NCBI GenBank assembly: GCA_034435395.1
Contig: DAOTXK010000178.1
Coordinates: 1 to 21,376 of the forward strand
DNA from: DAOTXK01 sp034435395
Lineage (GTDB): Bacteria > Chloroflexota > Anaerolineae > Aggregatilineales > Ch27
DNA length: 21,376 nucleotides
Direction of reading: 5' to 3'
Position 1 is the first letter of the stretch, and each line of letters starts with the position of its first letter. A program made the position numbers and the translations under genes. Shown in pieces: positions 1 through 7,038 of the stretch. The notes under the pieces are model-generated. The model did not search any database. It was not told the origin of the DNA and saw nothing but the letters and a program-made list of their open reading frames with translations.

Positions 1-2
1 CC

Positions 3-1058
3 GCCATCCTGGCCCTGGCGGGCGGGGGGCTGGTCCTGCTGGGGCGGCGAGGGAGGCGGGACCAGTGGGCGACCGGGCTGTGGCTGGCGGGCTGGGGCGT
101 TGGCGTGCCGGTCCTGGCTTACCTGGCCCGCGACCGGCTGGCGATGTACACCGCCCGCTACCTGACGTGGACCATGCCGGGAGCCTTTTTGCTGCTGGCG
201 CTGGGTCTGGGGACGTTGCCCAGGCGTCCCCGGTGGGGTGCGGCGGCGCTGGTCCTGGCCCTGGCGCTCGCCCCCTGGCAGCCGTTTCACTTCCGGCCCC
301 GCTATGAGGATAGCCCGCCCCTGCGCGATTTTGTCCGCGCCATGGCGGCGCGCTTTGAGCCGGGCGATACGCTGGTGATCGATCCTGGCTGCAACGTCGG
401 TGACCCGCTGATGTGGTGGTACTACGAGTCGCTGTATTTCCCCGGCGGCGGGCCGATCCCACGCGCGACCGACCCCGCCGCGGTGGACGGGAGCATCTGG
501 TACCTCTCGCGGCAGGGGAACCAGGATGCGGCCATAAAAGCGGCGGTGCAGCAGGGGCGGTTGCAGACCGAGTTCTGGGGACCCTGGTATTTCATCGCCG
601 AGCACTACGAAGCGCCACCGCTGGGGACGGGCTACCGGCTGGGAGAGGCGGTGCGCTTTTTGGGATACCGCGTGCAGCCGCGCGGCCCCTACCGCCCCGG
701 CGACACGCTGCACCTGGAAACGTGGTGGTCGGTGGACACGCCCCTGGACAGGGATTATTCCATCGGTCTGCATGTCGTCGACCGCTGGGGTCAGCTGGTG
801 GCTCAGGCGGACAGCGGTCCGGTCGGGCCGTTCACGCCGTCGCAGACCTCGGCCTGGCAGCCTGGGGTGATTTACCGCGACGACCGGGACCTGACATTGC
901 CCTGGGGCCTGCCCATGACCACCTACGAACTGCGCCTGGCCGTCTACTACTGGGAAGATGGACGGCGGCTGCCCCCAGAGGAGAGCGCCCCCCAGCGGGA
1001 GGATGCGCTGGTTCTGGAAACGTTCCGGGTGGTTTCCTGGGCTTTCTACGATCAGTGA
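3..1058 (+). CDS. GT39-like membrane glycosyltransferase, C-terminal part (5' end outside window)
   Basis: The frame is open from the first bases, so this is the 3' part of a larger gene. The visible part starts with hydrophobic segments (about positions 3-50, 100-125 and 170-285), including 'RYLTWTMPGAFLLLALGLG', which resembles the last membrane helices of ArnT/PMT-type (GT39) polyprenyl-phosphate-sugar transferases. After the last helix comes an extracytoplasmic stretch with 'LRDFVRAMAARFEPGDTLVID', as is often seen after the membrane part of such proteins, then a beta-rich domain (about 640-1050) with 'GPYRPGDTLHLETWW' and 'DRDYSIGLHVVD'. I associate that domain with Chloroflexota membrane proteins, from memory. 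Catalytic N-terminal loops are not in the window, so enzyme activity and substrate cannot be judged. An alternative is a non-enzymatic membrane protein of the same fold. The gene ends in TGA just before an AT-rich intergenic region. Confidence 0.7.
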   Translation, partial: AILALAGGGLVLLGRRGRRDQWATGLWLAGWGVGVPVLAYLARDRLAMYTARYLTWTMPGAFLLLALGLGTLPRRPRWGAAALVLALALAPWQPFHFRPRYEDSPPLRDFVRAMAARFEPGDTLVIDPGCNVGDPLMWWYYESLYFPGGGPIPRATDPAAVDGSIWYLSRQGNQDAAIKAAVQQGRLQTEFWGPWYFIAEHYEAPPLGTGYRLGEAVRFLGYRVQPRGPYRPGDTLHLETWWSVDTPLDRDYSIGLHVVDRWGQLVAQADSGPVGPFTPSQTSAWQPGVIYRDDRDLTLPWGLPMTTYELRLAVYYWEDGRRLPPEESAPQREDALVLETFRVVSWAFYDQ

Positions 1059-1067
1059 CGACCTTAA

Positions 1068-1134
1068 TTGTCACTTTTTCTCATAAACTGTTATACATTT
1101 TACACTATACAGAAGGCGGAATATTATGTATAAT
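1068..1134 (+). promoter_or_regulatory. AT-rich promoter region of rocD
   Basis: The 141-bp gap after the glycosyltransferase is strikingly AT-rich for this window. It contains a perfect -10 hexamer TATAAT at 1129-1134, about 65 bp before the rocD ATG, although no good -35 is spaced 17 bp from it. A second candidate is TTGTCA (1068-1073) with TATACA (1092-1097) at 18 bp. An imperfect dyad lies between them (CTGTTATA at 1088-1095 facing CTATACAG at 1105-1112), which could be an operator. It does not match the ArgR/AhrC box as I know it. Which element is used cannot be decided by eye. Confidence 0.45.
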
Positions 1135-1160
1135 GCCTAAACAGAACCTTTTACCTGTTC

Positions 1161-1182
1161 AGGAGAAATTACTATGGGGTAG
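1161..1182 (+). promoter_or_regulatory. Strong RBS followed by a three-codon mini-ORF before rocD
   Basis: AGGAGA at 1161-1166 sits 7 nt before ATG at 1174, but that frame reads ATG GGG TAG and stops at 1182. The rocD start at 1200 has no Shine-Dalgarno sequence of its own. One extra G in the G4 run at 1176-1179 would make this ATG read straight into rocD as M-G-V-V-T-F-D-N-T-M-V-Q. It is therefore either a base missing from the sequence or a minimal leader ORF feeding ribosomes to rocD. Confidence 0.5.
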
Positions 1183-1199
1183 TCACCTTTGACAACACG

Positions 1200-2408
1200 A
1201 TGGTCCAGTCAAGCCAGTATTACGTCGAGCTTGAGGACCGCTATGGGGCCCACAACTACCACCCCCTGGATGTGGTGATCAGCGAGGGTGAAGGCGTGTG
1301 GGTGACGGATGTCGAGGGCCGCCGCTATCTGGATTGTCTGTCGGCCTACAGCGCCGTCAACCAGGGCCACTGCCACCCGCGCATCCGGCAGGCGCTGATC
1401 GACCAGTCCTACCGGATCACCCTGACCAGCCGTGCTTTCCGTAATGACCAGTTAGGCCAGCTCTACCAGAAGCTCCATGAGCTTACCGGCTATCAGCGGA
1501 CGCTGCCGATGAACAGCGGGGCCGAGGCGATTGAGACCGCGGTTAAGGCCGCCCGCAAGTGGGGCTATAAGGTCAAGGGCGTGCCCCATGACCGGGCAGA
1601 GATCATCGTCTGCCGGGGGAACTTCCACGGGCGCACGACGACCATCATCAGCTTCAGCACCAACGAGGCTTACCGGGCCAATTTCGGGCCGTTCACGCCC
1701 GGCTTTGTGGCGGTGCCCTACGGGGATGCCGGGGCGCTGGAGGCGGCCATCACCCCCAACACTGTCGCCTTCCTGGTGGAGCCGATCCAGGGCGAGGGCG
1801 GGGTGGTTGTCCCACCGGCGGGTTACCTCAAGGAGGTCCGGGCGATCTGTGACCGGCACGACGTGCTGCTGATGGCGGACGAGATCCAGACCGGCCTGGG
1901 CCGCACGGGCCGGTTGTTCGCCTGCGATCACGAGGGCGTGCGACCGGACGTGATGGTGATCGGCAAGGCGCTCTCCGGCGGCTTTTATCCGGTGAGCGCG
2001 GTCCTCAGCGACGATGAGGTGCTGGGGCTGTTCAGGCCAGGCGATCATGGCAGCACCTTTGGCGGTAATCCGCTGGCCGCGGCGGTGGCGCAGGCGGCGC
2101 TGGATGTGCTGTTCGACGAGGGCCTGATCGAAAACGCGGCGGAACAGGGCGAGTACTTCCAGAGGCAACTGGCCGCGATCAACAGCCCGCACGTCCATGA
2201 GGTGCGGGGCCGGGGGCTGCTGATCGGCGTCGAGCTGAAGCGGGAAGCAGGCGGTGCCCGCCGCTTCTGCGAGGCGCTGCGCGATCGGGGCATCCTGTGC
2301 AAGGAGACCCACTTCAACGTGATTCGGGTGGCCCCGCCGCTGGTGATCACCCGGGAAGAGATCGACTGGGCGCTGGAGCGCTTCCGGGAAGTGCTGCATA
2401 TGGCATAA
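1200..2408 (+). CDS. rocD: Ornithine aminotransferase (ornithine--oxo-acid transaminase)
   Basis: PLP-dependent class III aminotransferase that converts ornithine and 2-oxoglutarate to glutamate-5-semialdehyde and glutamate, linking arginine/ornithine breakdown to proline and glutamate in the cytoplasm. At 402 residues it has the normal family length. The N-terminal 'YGAHNYHPL' and 'LDCLSAYSAVNQGHCHP' are the hallmark of RocD rather than of acetylornithine or GABA aminotransferases. Other marks are 'MNSGAEA' (104-110), 'NFHGRT' (141-146), Asp227 in 'MADEIQ', which should contact the PLP ring nitrogen, and Lys256 in 'VIGKALSGG' as the Schiff-base lysine. The start at 1200 gives an N terminus about as long as that of Bacillus RocD but has no RBS; a good RBS serves an out-of-frame ATG at 1174. 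No other arginine-pathway gene is visible nearby. A hairpin terminator follows, so it is probably monocistronic. Confidence 0.95.
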   Translation: MVQSSQYYVELEDRYGAHNYHPLDVVISEGEGVWVTDVEGRRYLDCLSAYSAVNQGHCHPRIRQALIDQSYRITLTSRAFRNDQLGQLYQKLHELTGYQRTLPMNSGAEAIETAVKAARKWGYKVKGVPHDRAEIIVCRGNFHGRTTTIISFSTNEAYRANFGPFTPGFVAVPYGDAGALEAAITPNTVAFLVEPIQGEGGVVVPPAGYLKEVRAICDRHDVLLMADEIQTGLGRTGRLFACDHEGVRPDVMVIGKALSGGFYPVSAVLSDDEVLGLFRPGDHGSTFGGNPLAAAVAQAALDVLFDEGLIENAAEQGEYFQRQLAAINSPHVHEVRGRGLLIGVELKREAGGARRFCEALRDRGILCKETHFNVIRVAPPLVITREEIDWALERFREVLHMA

Positions 2409-2436
2409 ATCTCCGGCGTAGACGTCTGGTTACGGT

Positions 2437-2467
2437 CGGGCGGCCCCATCACGAGCCGCCCGTTTTG
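2437..2467 (+). terminator. Rho-independent terminator of rocD
   Basis: Perfect 8-bp stem CGGGCGGC (2437-2444) and GCCGCCCG (2455-2462) with a 10-nt loop, followed by TTTTGTGTT. It starts 28 bp after the rocD stop codon. Confidence 0.7.
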
Positions 2468-2496
2468 TGTTGTGGTCATCCGACTCGGGGATCGGC

Positions 2497-2525
2497 GCGA
2501 CTTTGGCCGCCGGTTCGGGTATACT
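2497..2525 (+). promoter_or_regulatory. Candidate promoter of the NifU-domain gene
   Basis: TATACT at 2520-2525 is a 5/6 match to the -10 consensus. The hexamer 17 bp upstream, GCGACT (2497-2502), is a weak -35. It leaves a leader of about 115 nt before the ATG at 2646. TATACT recurs as a putative -10 before two other genes in this window. Confidence 0.4.
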
Positions 2526-2645
2526 AGGGGCAGCAGCGCGATGCCCATGCCCGGTGAGGCCCGCTGCATCGGCAGCGAACACGCTGATCACGGACGCGCA
2601 CCGGTTAGAGGAAGCGCGCCAGAACAAGTGGAGGAAGGGTCCCTG

Positions 2646-2915
2646 ATGACAGAGCAACCGACACCCAATCCGGTCGCGCCGGACGCCCCGTTGGAGGAGC
2701 GCCTGAGGGCATTGATCGAAAACATCTCGGCCTACGTCGAATACTATCACGGCGGGTCGGTCACCCTGGTGGACTTTGACGGCGAGGTGGCCAGGGTTTC
2801 GCTGGGCGGGGCCTGCGAAGGCTGTCCGCTGTCCTTGATGACGCTCCGGGGATGGGTCGAAGGGACGGTGAAGCAGTTTTTCCCCGGCGTTCGTGTGGAG
2901 TCGGCGGGGGAGTAG
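2646..2915 (+). CDS. NifU C-terminal-domain protein (Fe-S cluster scaffold/carrier)
   Basis: An 89-residue protein. After a Pro-rich N terminus (1-15), residues 16-86 form a NifU C-terminal (Nfu-type) domain, expected to bind a 4Fe-4S cluster between subunits and deliver it to apoproteins in the cytoplasm. The diagnostic element is 'GACEGCPLSLMTLRGWVE', with Cys57 and Cys60 as the CxxC ligand pair; 'YHGGSVTLVDFDGEVARVSL' supplies the preceding strands. The more usual sequence before them is 'ADGGDVELV', so 'YYHGGSV' is a slight variant. The frame is open further upstream, but the ATG at 2646 has GGAGG at 2630-2634 and yields exactly one domain. It is free-standing, without an IscU-type N-terminal domain and without other suf/isc genes in the window. 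Confidence 0.88.
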   Translation: MTEQPTPNPVAPDAPLEERLRALIENISAYVEYYHGGSVTLVDFDGEVARVSLGGACEGCPLSLMTLRGWVEGTVKQFFPGVRVESAGE

Positions 2916-3072
2916 GCTGTTTCCACACCGGCCAGCGGGCCGCGGCTGGCGGGCCGGTTCAACCGTAGAAGCAGGGGGTTGTGGCCCGGCTGTGGCGCGC
3001 CGGGCCGTTCACTTGGCGGCCAAACGGGCGCGGGTGTGTTACCATGCGTCTGCTGGATGGGGAGGAGGTATC

Positions 3073-4029
3073 ATGCGGGTGTTGATCACGGGGGTCAGCG
3101 GCCAGATCGGCACCAATCTGGCCCTGCGCCTGCTCGGCGACGGCCATTACGTATTCGGCATCGACCAGCGCCCCAATCCCTGGACGGACCAGATTGACAT
3201 GCTGCTCCAGGACCTCAGCGCGCCGTACCAGGAATTTCGCGGCGGCATCGGCTATGCGGCTTATCCGGAGAACCTGGATGTAGTGGTTCATCTGGCGGCG
3301 CACGCCAAGGTTCACGAGCTGGTCGAGCAACCGGACCGCGCCCTGAAGAACATCATCATGACCTTCAACGTGCTGGAGTTCTGCCGCCATAATCAGGTGC
3401 CGATCATTTTCAGCAGTTCGCGAGAGGTGTACGGCGACATCCACCGCTATATCACGGAGGAATCCTACGCCGACTTCGCCTTTACGGAGAGTCCCTACTC
3501 GGCCAGCAAAATCTCCGGCGAGGCGTTGATCTACTCCTACGCGCAATGTTATGGCCTGCCTTACCTGGTCTTCCGGTTCAGCAATGTCTACGGGCGCTAC
3601 GACATCGACATCGAGCGCATGGAGCGGGTGATCCCGCTGTTCATCCGCCGGATCAGGCGGGGCGAGCCGGTGACCATCTACGGCGAGGACAAGGTGCTGG
3701 ACTTCACCTATATTGATGACTGCGTGGAAGGCATCTGTCTGGGGATCGACCTGCTGGTCAGCGGCCGCGGCGCCAACCACACCATCAATCTGGCCTATGG
3801 GCAGGGCAACAGCCTGGTGACGATGGCCGAATATGTGGGCGAGGCGCTGGGCGTCCAGCCGGAGATGATCATCCAGCCGACGCGCGTGGGCGAGGTGACG
3901 CATTACGTGGCCAACATTGGCAAAGCCCGCGCCCTGCTGGGCTACCAACCGACCACGCCGCTCCGCGAGGGCATCCAGAAGGCCGTCGCCTGGTCGATAG
4001 ACTGGTGGGCGCAGCATGGCGGCGGGTAG
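3073..4029 (+). CDS. NAD-dependent epimerase/dehydratase (extended SDR family, nucleotide-sugar type)
   Basis: A 318-residue cytoplasmic oxidoreductase of the extended short-chain dehydrogenase family, probably acting on a nucleotide-activated sugar. Visible elements are the Rossmann motif 'TGVSGQIG' (6-13), an acidic residue Asp31 at the end of beta-2 that indicates NAD rather than NADP, 'HLAAHAKV' (73-80), the Ser run 'SSSREVYG' (114-121) and catalytic Tyr142-x3-Lys146 in 'SPYSASKISGE'. Downstream, 'FRFSNVYGRYD' and 'YGEDKVLDFTYIDD' are typical of UDP-glucose 4-epimerase and dTDP-glucose dehydratase relatives. The exact substrate cannot be read from motifs. The ATG at 3073 is chosen because GGAGGAGG lies directly before it; the frame is open upstream only because of high GC. 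A GCCAGC/GCTGGC hairpin (2931-2950) separates it from the NifU gene. Confidence 0.88.
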   Translation: MRVLITGVSGQIGTNLALRLLGDGHYVFGIDQRPNPWTDQIDMLLQDLSAPYQEFRGGIGYAAYPENLDVVVHLAAHAKVHELVEQPDRALKNIIMTFNVLEFCRHNQVPIIFSSSREVYGDIHRYITEESYADFAFTESPYSASKISGEALIYSYAQCYGLPYLVFRFSNVYGRYDIDIERMERVIPLFIRRIRRGEPVTIYGEDKVLDFTYIDDCVEGICLGIDLLVSGRGANHTINLAYGQGNSLVTMAEYVGEALGVQPEMIIQPTRVGEVTHYVANIGKARALLGYQPTTPLREGIQKAVAWSIDWWAQHGGG

Positions 4030-4040
4030 CGCCCCGACCC

Positions 4041-4065
4041 GCGCCCTTCAGAGCGCCGGATTTTT
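4041..4065 (+). terminator. Weak terminator-like hairpin after the epimerase gene
   Basis: GCGC (4041-4044) and GCGC (4053-4056) form a short stem with an 8-nt loop, followed by CGGA and TTTTT at 4061-4065. The stem is short and not directly attached to the T run, so termination is uncertain. Confidence 0.3.
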
Positions 4066-4138
4066 CACAAACGGGTGTGGTTGAAGTTATAGAGACGTAT
4101 CTGGTGCCCGTTTGATCGCCGCAAAGGAGCTGACATCG

Positions 4139-5068
4139 ATGGCCGTCTGGGCGGCATTCCTGGGACTGGGCCTGATCTGGGGATCGTCATTTCTGCTGAT
4201 CAAAGTCGGCGTGGGGGAGATGACGCCGCTGCAACTGATCACGGTGCGGGTGGGGACGGGGGCGGTGGCGCTGGCGATGACTCTGTACCTGACCGGGGGG
4301 CGTTTCCCCCGCGATCGGGCCACGCTGGGGAGGCTGATCCTGGTCGGCGTGTTTAACGTCGCGGTGCCCTTCTTCCTGATCACCTGGGGCGAACAGAGCA
4401 TCGACAGCGGCCTGGCCACCGTGCTCAACTCGACCGTGCCGCTGTTCTCGCTGGTGATCGCGCACTTCGTGCTGGCTGACGAACGGATCACCGGGCCGAA
4501 GGTGCTGGGTCTAGCGGCAGGGTTCGCGGGCGTGATCGTGCTGGCGAGCCGCGGCCTGAACGGCGAGTCTGGGGTGACCAACAGCCTGGTCGGGCAGGTG
4601 GCGGTGCTGGTGGCGTCGATCAGTTACGCCGGGACGACGGTCTTCGTGCGGCGCAGCCTGCGCCAGTTGCCGCCGATGGTTATCTCCTCGGGGGCGACGG
4701 TGGCGGCGGCGATTCTGATCGCGGCGGTGACGCTGCTGACGGATGGCTTCCCGGACTTCACCCGGGTATCGGGCGCGGCGACGCTGGCCGTGCTGATGCT
4801 GGGGCTGGTCAACACCTATGTCGCTTACCTGCTGTTCTACTGGATCATCGACCGGTGGGGAGCGACGCGGGCCACGCTGGTCACTTACCTGATGCCGCCG
4901 GTGGGCCTGGCGCTGGGCGTGATCGTCCGTGACGAGGTTCTGGACGCGGCGCTGATCGGCGGGGCCGTCCTGATCGTGGCGGGCGTGGCGCTGGCGAACT
5001 GGCGGCGGGGGCAGGCGATGCGGCGGACGGTCGCGCCCGCGCCGGATGCGGCTTCCCCGGCGAAATAG
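4139..5068 (+). CDS. EamA/DMT-superfamily transporter (drug/metabolite exporter family)
   Basis: A 309-residue inner-membrane protein with about ten hydrophobic segments arranged as two EamA repeats of five. The first begins 'AAFLGLGLIWGSSFLLIKVG' (about 4-24) and includes 'STVPLFSLVIAHFVL', the second begins near 'QVAVLVASISYAGTTVFVRR' and includes 'YLMPPVGLALGVIVRDE'. The pattern 'NSTVPLF...LADERIT' is typical of the RhaT/YdcZ-like DMT group, which exports amino acids or other small metabolites; no substrate can be inferred. The start at 4139 is preferred over a TTG 27 bp upstream because AAGGAG (4124-4128) is well spaced for it. The C-terminal tail after residue 285 is short, basic, then Ala/Pro-rich. 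No obvious partner gene lies next to it. Confidence 0.9.
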   Translation: MAVWAAFLGLGLIWGSSFLLIKVGVGEMTPLQLITVRVGTGAVALAMTLYLTGGRFPRDRATLGRLILVGVFNVAVPFFLITWGEQSIDSGLATVLNSTVPLFSLVIAHFVLADERITGPKVLGLAAGFAGVIVLASRGLNGESGVTNSLVGQVAVLVASISYAGTTVFVRRSLRQLPPMVISSGATVAAAILIAAVTLLTDGFPDFTRVSGAATLAVLMLGLVNTYVAYLLFYWIIDRWGATRATLVTYLMPPVGLALGVIVRDEVLDAALIGGAVLIVAGVALANWRRGQAMRRTVAPAPDAASPAK

Positions 5069-5094
5069 TCTGTCTGCTCGGCTGGCGTCAGGTG

Positions 5095-5127
5095 AGCGCG
5101 GCTTAAGCGCGGCTTAAGCGCGGCTTG
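5095..5127. repeat. 11-bp tandem repeat, three copies
   Basis: AGCGCGGCTTA at 5095-5105 and 5106-5116, then AGCGCGGCTTG at 5117-5127, followed by a decayed fourth copy. It lies in the gap between the exporter and the V4R gene, just upstream of the candidate promoter. Confidence 0.85.
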
Positions 5128-5139
5128 AACGCGGCGCGC

Positions 5140-5168
5140 TTTCCCCCCGCCGTAAAGCGTTTTATACT
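5140..5168 (+). promoter_or_regulatory. Candidate promoter of the V4R-domain gene
   Basis: TATACT at 5163-5168 as -10 (5/6), with TTTCCC at 5140-5145 as a weak -35 at 17 bp. It is flanked by two different tandem repeats (5095-5127 and 5181-5240), so the 20-bp repeats would lie in the transcribed leader. Confidence 0.45.
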
Positions 5169-5180
5169 GCGGGCGTGCCG

Positions 5181-5240
5181 TTGCCAGCGGCAGCGGGCCT
5201 GTGCCAGCGGCAGAGGGCCTGTGCCAGCGGCAGAGGGTCT
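5181..5240. repeat. 20-bp tandem repeat, three copies, in the leader of the V4R gene
   Basis: Three head-to-tail 20-bp units at 5181-5200, 5201-5220 and 5221-5240, with core TGCCAGCGGCAG. Each core is a near-palindrome (TGCC-AGC-GGCA), so each unit could form a small hairpin in RNA or a protein-binding dyad. Units differ at one to three positions. The third unit ends about 30 bp before the V4R start codon. Confidence 0.85.
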
Positions 5241-5270
5241 GTGAGCAGCAACCTGGGAGGGGGTGAAACG

Positions 5271-5927
5271 ATGGGTGGCGAGGCGCAGTATTTTTATCCC
5301 AACCGGATGGGGCGGATCATCCTGAAGACGATGGAAACCACCATCGGCAAGGACGAGCTGGAGGCCATCCTCCGGGCCGGCGGGCTGGAACAGTATATCG
5401 ATCACTATCCGCCTGGCGATCTGGAGCGGGGATTCCCGTTTGAACACCTGGGCGCGCTGCAAGCCGCCGCCGAGAGCGTGCATGGGTCAGAGGCGGGGCG
5501 TGAGCTGAACCGCCGGGTGGGGCAGCGCTGCCTGGACAACGGCCTGCGCGAGTTTAATCCCCTGCTGGGCATCGCCGACCTGCCGGTGCGTATGATGCCG
5601 CTCTCGCTCAAGCTACACGTCGGTTTTGACATGTTCGCCATGGTCTTCAACCGCTTCACCGATCAGGTGGTGTCGCTCAGCGAGGACCACAAGTACTACT
5701 ACTGGATCATCGAGCGCTGCCCGGTCTGCTGGGGGCGGCAGACCGAAGCGCCGTGCTGCCACCTGGCGGTGGGAATCTTGCAGGAGGCGCTGCGCTGGGC
5801 CACTGGCGGCAAAAACTTCGTGGTGGCGGAAACCAGTTGCATCGCAGCGGGCGACGAGACCTGCACCATCGCCATCAACAAACGTCCGATGCCCAGCGCC
5901 GTGCCGGAAGAGGACGAGGAAAGTTGA
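5271..5927 (+). CDS. V4R (4-vinyl reductase)-domain protein with Cys cluster
   Basis: A 218-residue protein whose C-terminal half matches the V4R domain, a small-molecule-binding fold found in BchJ-type proteins and in XylR/DmpR-type sensor domains. Seen: 'ERCPVCWGRQTEAPCCHLAVGILQ' region (Cys150, Cys153, Cys162, Cys163, His164), 'EALRWATGGKNFVVAETSC' (to Cys190) and 'AAGDETCTIAI' (Cys198). 'G.LE.AL.WATG..F.V.ETSC.A.GD..C' is the typical V4R signature; the Cys residues may bind zinc. The N-terminal half (1-110) is helical, with no family I recognise. There is no signal peptide, membrane segment or DNA-binding domain, so it would be a cytoplasmic stand-alone ligand-binding protein. A role in bacteriochlorophyll synthesis is not supported, as no pigment gene is nearby. 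The ATG at 5271 has GGGAGGGGG upstream at good distance. The tail is acidic. Downstream (5928-6136), up to the convergent permease gene, nothing recognisable is seen. Confidence 0.75.
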   Translation: MGGEAQYFYPNRMGRIILKTMETTIGKDELEAILRAGGLEQYIDHYPPGDLERGFPFEHLGALQAAAESVHGSEAGRELNRRVGQRCLDNGLREFNPLLGIADLPVRMMPLSLKLHVGFDMFAMVFNRFTDQVVSLSEDHKYYYWIIERCPVCWGRQTEAPCCHLAVGILQEALRWATGGKNFVVAETSCIAAGDETCTIAINKRPMPSAVPEEDEES

Positions 5928-6136
5928 TCGCCGCCGACGTGGCCCCTGGCGGGTCGTGGGGGCCGCCGCCCGGTCGCCCCCTACTGGCCCTGGTCCTCAT
6001 GTCGCCGCCGGGCGAGTCATGGCAAATACCTCGCCCAGCCGGGCCAGGGGTTGCCGTCGCGCCGCGTCGACCAGGCCGTCCGAGCACGCTACGCGCCTGG
6101 TGAAGCTCAGACCGATCTGGATGGGCAGCCAGATGG

Positions 6137-7015
6137 TTACCCCTTGATCGCGCCCAGGGTCAGCCCACGCACAACGTAGCGCTGCACAAACAGCGACAGA
6201 ATCACCGGCAGTGTGACGGCGATCAACATACGGGTGGAGACAAAGCCGAAGTGAATCCCCCGTGTCGTCCCTGTGCTGGCGACCAACAGCGTGTACGGCT
6301 GCGCGTTCCGGGTGGTCAACACGCTCGCGAACAGGTATTCGTTCCAGGCAAAGGCGAAACAGATGATCGCCGAGGCTGCCACTGCGGGTCCGGCAATCGG
6401 CAACGCGACGCGCCAGAATACCTGGAAGGCATTCGCGCCATCGACCAGCGCCGCTTCCTCCAGCTCCTGGGGAAGGTCGGCGAAGAAGTCGCGCATGATG
6501 AGCACGGCGAAGGGCAGCGTAAAGGTTACGTTCACCACAATCAGCCCAATTACACTGTCAATGAGCCTCAACTCTTTCAGCACCAGCAAGAACGGAATCA
6601 GCGTCGCCACTGGCGGCAGGAAGCGCTGTGACAGGAACCAGGAGACCAGATTGCGGTTACCCACACGAAAGCGAAACCGCGCCAGCCCGTAGCCCGTGAG
6701 TGTGCCAAGCGTGGTCGCGAGAATCATCGTCCCGATGGCGTTGAGAGCACTGTTCCCAAGCGCCTTGAACGTTTCGCGCGCGCCAAGTCCCAGCTCAGCC
6801 ACCCAGTTGTCAGTGGTTGGCGTGAACTGGACAAAGGGGATAATGGTCGGCTGCAAAGCGTCCATGATGGTCTTGAACGAGGTAATCAGTGCGTAGAAAA
6901 ACGGGGAAAGCACCACCGCCGTCACCAGCAGGACGGCAAACCACAACACTATCTGCGTGATAAGCGCGCGGTTCAACCAGGTCCTGCTGGAGGTTCGCAT
7001 GGTGTTCGGAGTCAT
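6137..7015 (-). CDS. Carbohydrate ABC transporter permease, MalG type
   Basis: Inner-membrane permease of the CUT1 (MalG/UgpE-like) binding-protein-dependent transporter class, about 292 residues with six expected membrane helices. The cytoplasmic EAA loop that docks on the ATPase is clear: 'LEEAALVDGANAFQVFWRVALP'. The N-terminal helix 'LWFAVLLVTAVVLSPFFYALITSFKT' and the C-terminal 'FVQRYVVRGLTLGAIKG' are typical of MalG-type subunits, which usually end in 'G...GAVKG'. The frame is open to a TTG at 7042 that overlaps the preceding gene, but the ATG at 7015 has GGGAGAGG 8 nt upstream and is preferred. It is the last gene of the SBP-permease-permease operon; the gap to the preceding gene is 23 bp. 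No ATP-binding subunit follows. Confidence 0.92.
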   Translation of the reverse strand: MTPNTMRTSSRTWLNRALITQIVLWFAVLLVTAVVLSPFFYALITSFKTIMDALQPTIIPFVQFTPTTDNWVAELGLGARETFKALGNSALNAIGTMILATTLGTLTGYGLARFRFRVGNRNLVSWFLSQRFLPPVATLIPFLLVLKELRLIDSVIGLIVVNVTFTLPFAVLIMRDFFADLPQELEEAALVDGANAFQVFWRVALPIAGPAVAASAIICFAFAWNEYLFASVLTTRNAQPYTLLVASTGTTRGIHFGFVSTRMLIAVTLPVILSLFVQRYVVRGLTLGAIKG

Positions 7016-7038
7016 GTTTATGGCCTCTCCCGATTGCC

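Noticed and set aside
2959..4017. Minus-strand open frame of 352 codons opposite the epimerase
   Set aside because: Shadow of a clear SDR gene with RBS; product is His/Asp/Ala-rich without motifs.
5181..5240. CRISPR-like array
   Set aside because: The units are directly tandem with no spacers and only three copies; no cas gene is present.
5271..5927. Assignment of the V4R protein as bacteriochlorophyll 4-vinyl reductase (BchJ)
   Set aside because: The domain name is historical; there is no photosynthesis gene nearby and the Cys cluster with extra N-terminal half points to a different role.
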